Shown in pieces: positions 63,513 through 64,000 of a stretch of DNA of 64,000 bases. Under the pieces are notes generated by a model that saw only the letters and a program-made list of their open reading frames with translations, was not told where the DNA came from and ran no database searches. Position 1 is the first letter of the stretch, and each line of letters begins with the position of its first letter. The DNA comes from Halalkalicoccus jeotgali B3 (GTDB taxonomy: Archaea; Halobacteriota; Halobacteria; Halobacteriales; Halalkalicoccaceae). The stretch spans positions 62,001 to 126,000 of the forward strand of contig NC_014298.1 of NCBI RefSeq assembly GCF_000196895.1. The letters are read 5' to 3'. Made by a program: the position numbers and the translations under genes.

Positions 63513-64000
63513 TGTATCCCGACGAGTTCGACTACTACGAGGCGGAAACGATCGAGGACGCGATCGACCTGCTCGAAGAGCATTCGATGGCCGAAACGGA
63601 GCTGTTGGCGGGTGGACACAGCCTCCTTCCCGCGATGAAGACCGGCCTTTCGAGCCCGGAAGTGTTGATTGACATCAGCCAGATCGACGAACTGCGTGAT
63701 ATCCCCGTCGAGGACGATACGCTCGTCATCGGCGCGATGACACGCTACAGCGACCTCCTCGATGCCGAGACGGCCCACGAGCACGCGCCGGCGCTGACCG
63801 CCGCCGTCGAGTGGGTCGGCGACCAGCAGGTGCGCAATCGAGGGACGCTCGGGGGCAACCTCGCGCACGCGGACCCGGCCTCCGATCTCCCCGGTCCCGC
63901 ACTGGTGTCGGACGCCTCGCTGGTCGTCCACGGGCCGGACAGCGAGCGGAGGGTCCCCGCCGAGGAGTTCTACTTCGGGATGTACGCCACCGACCTCGGT
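63512..64000 (+). CDS. coxM: CO-dehydrogenase-like FAD-binding medium subunit, partial
   Basis: 163 codons are in the window; the 3' part lies beyond it. MYPDEFDYYEAETIEDAIDLL, LLAGGHSLLPAMKTG (about 35-48, FAD pyrophosphate loop) and NRGTLGGNLAHADPASDLP (second FAD motif) are CoxM/xanthine dehydrogenase FAD-subunit signatures. It passes electrons from the 2Fe-2S subunit (not yet seen, expected downstream) to the acceptor. The start overlaps the coxL stop. Confidence 0.95.
   Translation, partial: MYPDEFDYYEAETIEDAIDLLEEHSMAETELLAGGHSLLPAMKTGLSSPEVLIDISQIDELRDIPVEDDTLVIGAMTRYSDLLDAETAHEHAPALTAAVEWVGDQQVRNRGTLGGNLAHADPASDLPGPALVSDASLVVHGPDSERRVPAEEFYFGMYATDLG

Noticed and set aside
1-64000. 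tRNA, rRNA and CRISPR arrays
   Set aside because: Looked for tRNA-like cloverleaf ends, rRNA motifs and regularly spaced 30-40 bp repeats by eye; none were convincing. A covariance-model scan would be needed to exclude a missed tRNA.

Overview
The window is haloarchaeal DNA. Proteins are acidic, transcription signals are archaeal, and many small haloarchaeal families are present (HTH_10/Bat regulators, a TRAM protein, DUF7344, DUF6788, DUF5789, Tfx, Orc1/Cdc6). Two ParA modules, an Orc1 gene beside origin-like repeats, an integrase and several decayed mobile-element genes suggest a megaplasmid, a secondary chromosome, or an integrated plasmid. No rRNA, tRNA or CRISPR array was seen.

Layout. 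0-1.8 kb: the end of a beta-oxidation operon (3-hydroxyacyl-CoA dehydrogenase), then an arsM fragment abutting a dead transposase. 2-9 kb: replication and maintenance block, with a tyrosine recombinase, a ParA plus small partner, Orc1/Cdc6, and a roughly 0.5 kb origin region holding three 20-bp ORB-like repeats with G-tracts. 9-22.5 kb: a patchy accessory zone of small regulators (PadR, ArsR-like, DUF7344, Bat-type), zinc-finger microproteins, a frameshifted DUF5789 gene, a solo IS200/IS605-type right end, a decayed serine recombinase and a recurring GTCAGAGG motif. 22.6-32.7 kb: an EamA transporter, a LarA-like protein, a LURP-one-like protein, and an uncharacterised carbohydrate module (HAD hydrolase, DeoR-type repressor, then class II aldolase - FGGY kinase - 2-hydroxyacid dehydrogenase). 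33-37.3 kb: a membrane-anchored beta-propeller, a sulfatase-like protein and a second ParA module with TTCGTT iterons.

37.3-45 kb: a hydroxamate siderophore operon in the gene order of rhizobactin/schizokinen clusters (dat-ddc-iucA-iucB-iucD-iucC). It lies under a promoter with two DtxR-type palindromes. dat has lost most of its interior and iucA carries a one-base frameshift, so the pathway looks broken as read. 45-52.4 kb: a complete B12-dependent glycerol/diol dehydratase (three subunits) with its two-subunit reactivase, a GlcG/HbpS protein, a SWIM zinc-finger protein and a divergent SDR, without microcompartment genes. 52.4-56 kb: miscellaneous membrane and redox genes.

56-64 kb: a molybdenum block. 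A Wtp-type tungstate/molybdate ABC transporter diverges from a Tfx regulator across a perfect palindrome. It is followed by mocA-like and moeA cofactor genes on the other strand, then coxG-coxL-coxM of a form-II CO-dehydrogenase-like hydroxylase running off the right edge. These genes fit together: metal uptake, MCD-type cofactor maturation, and the enzyme that uses it. coxL, like dat, keeps a start codon but lacks about 0.9-1 kb of its 5' half.
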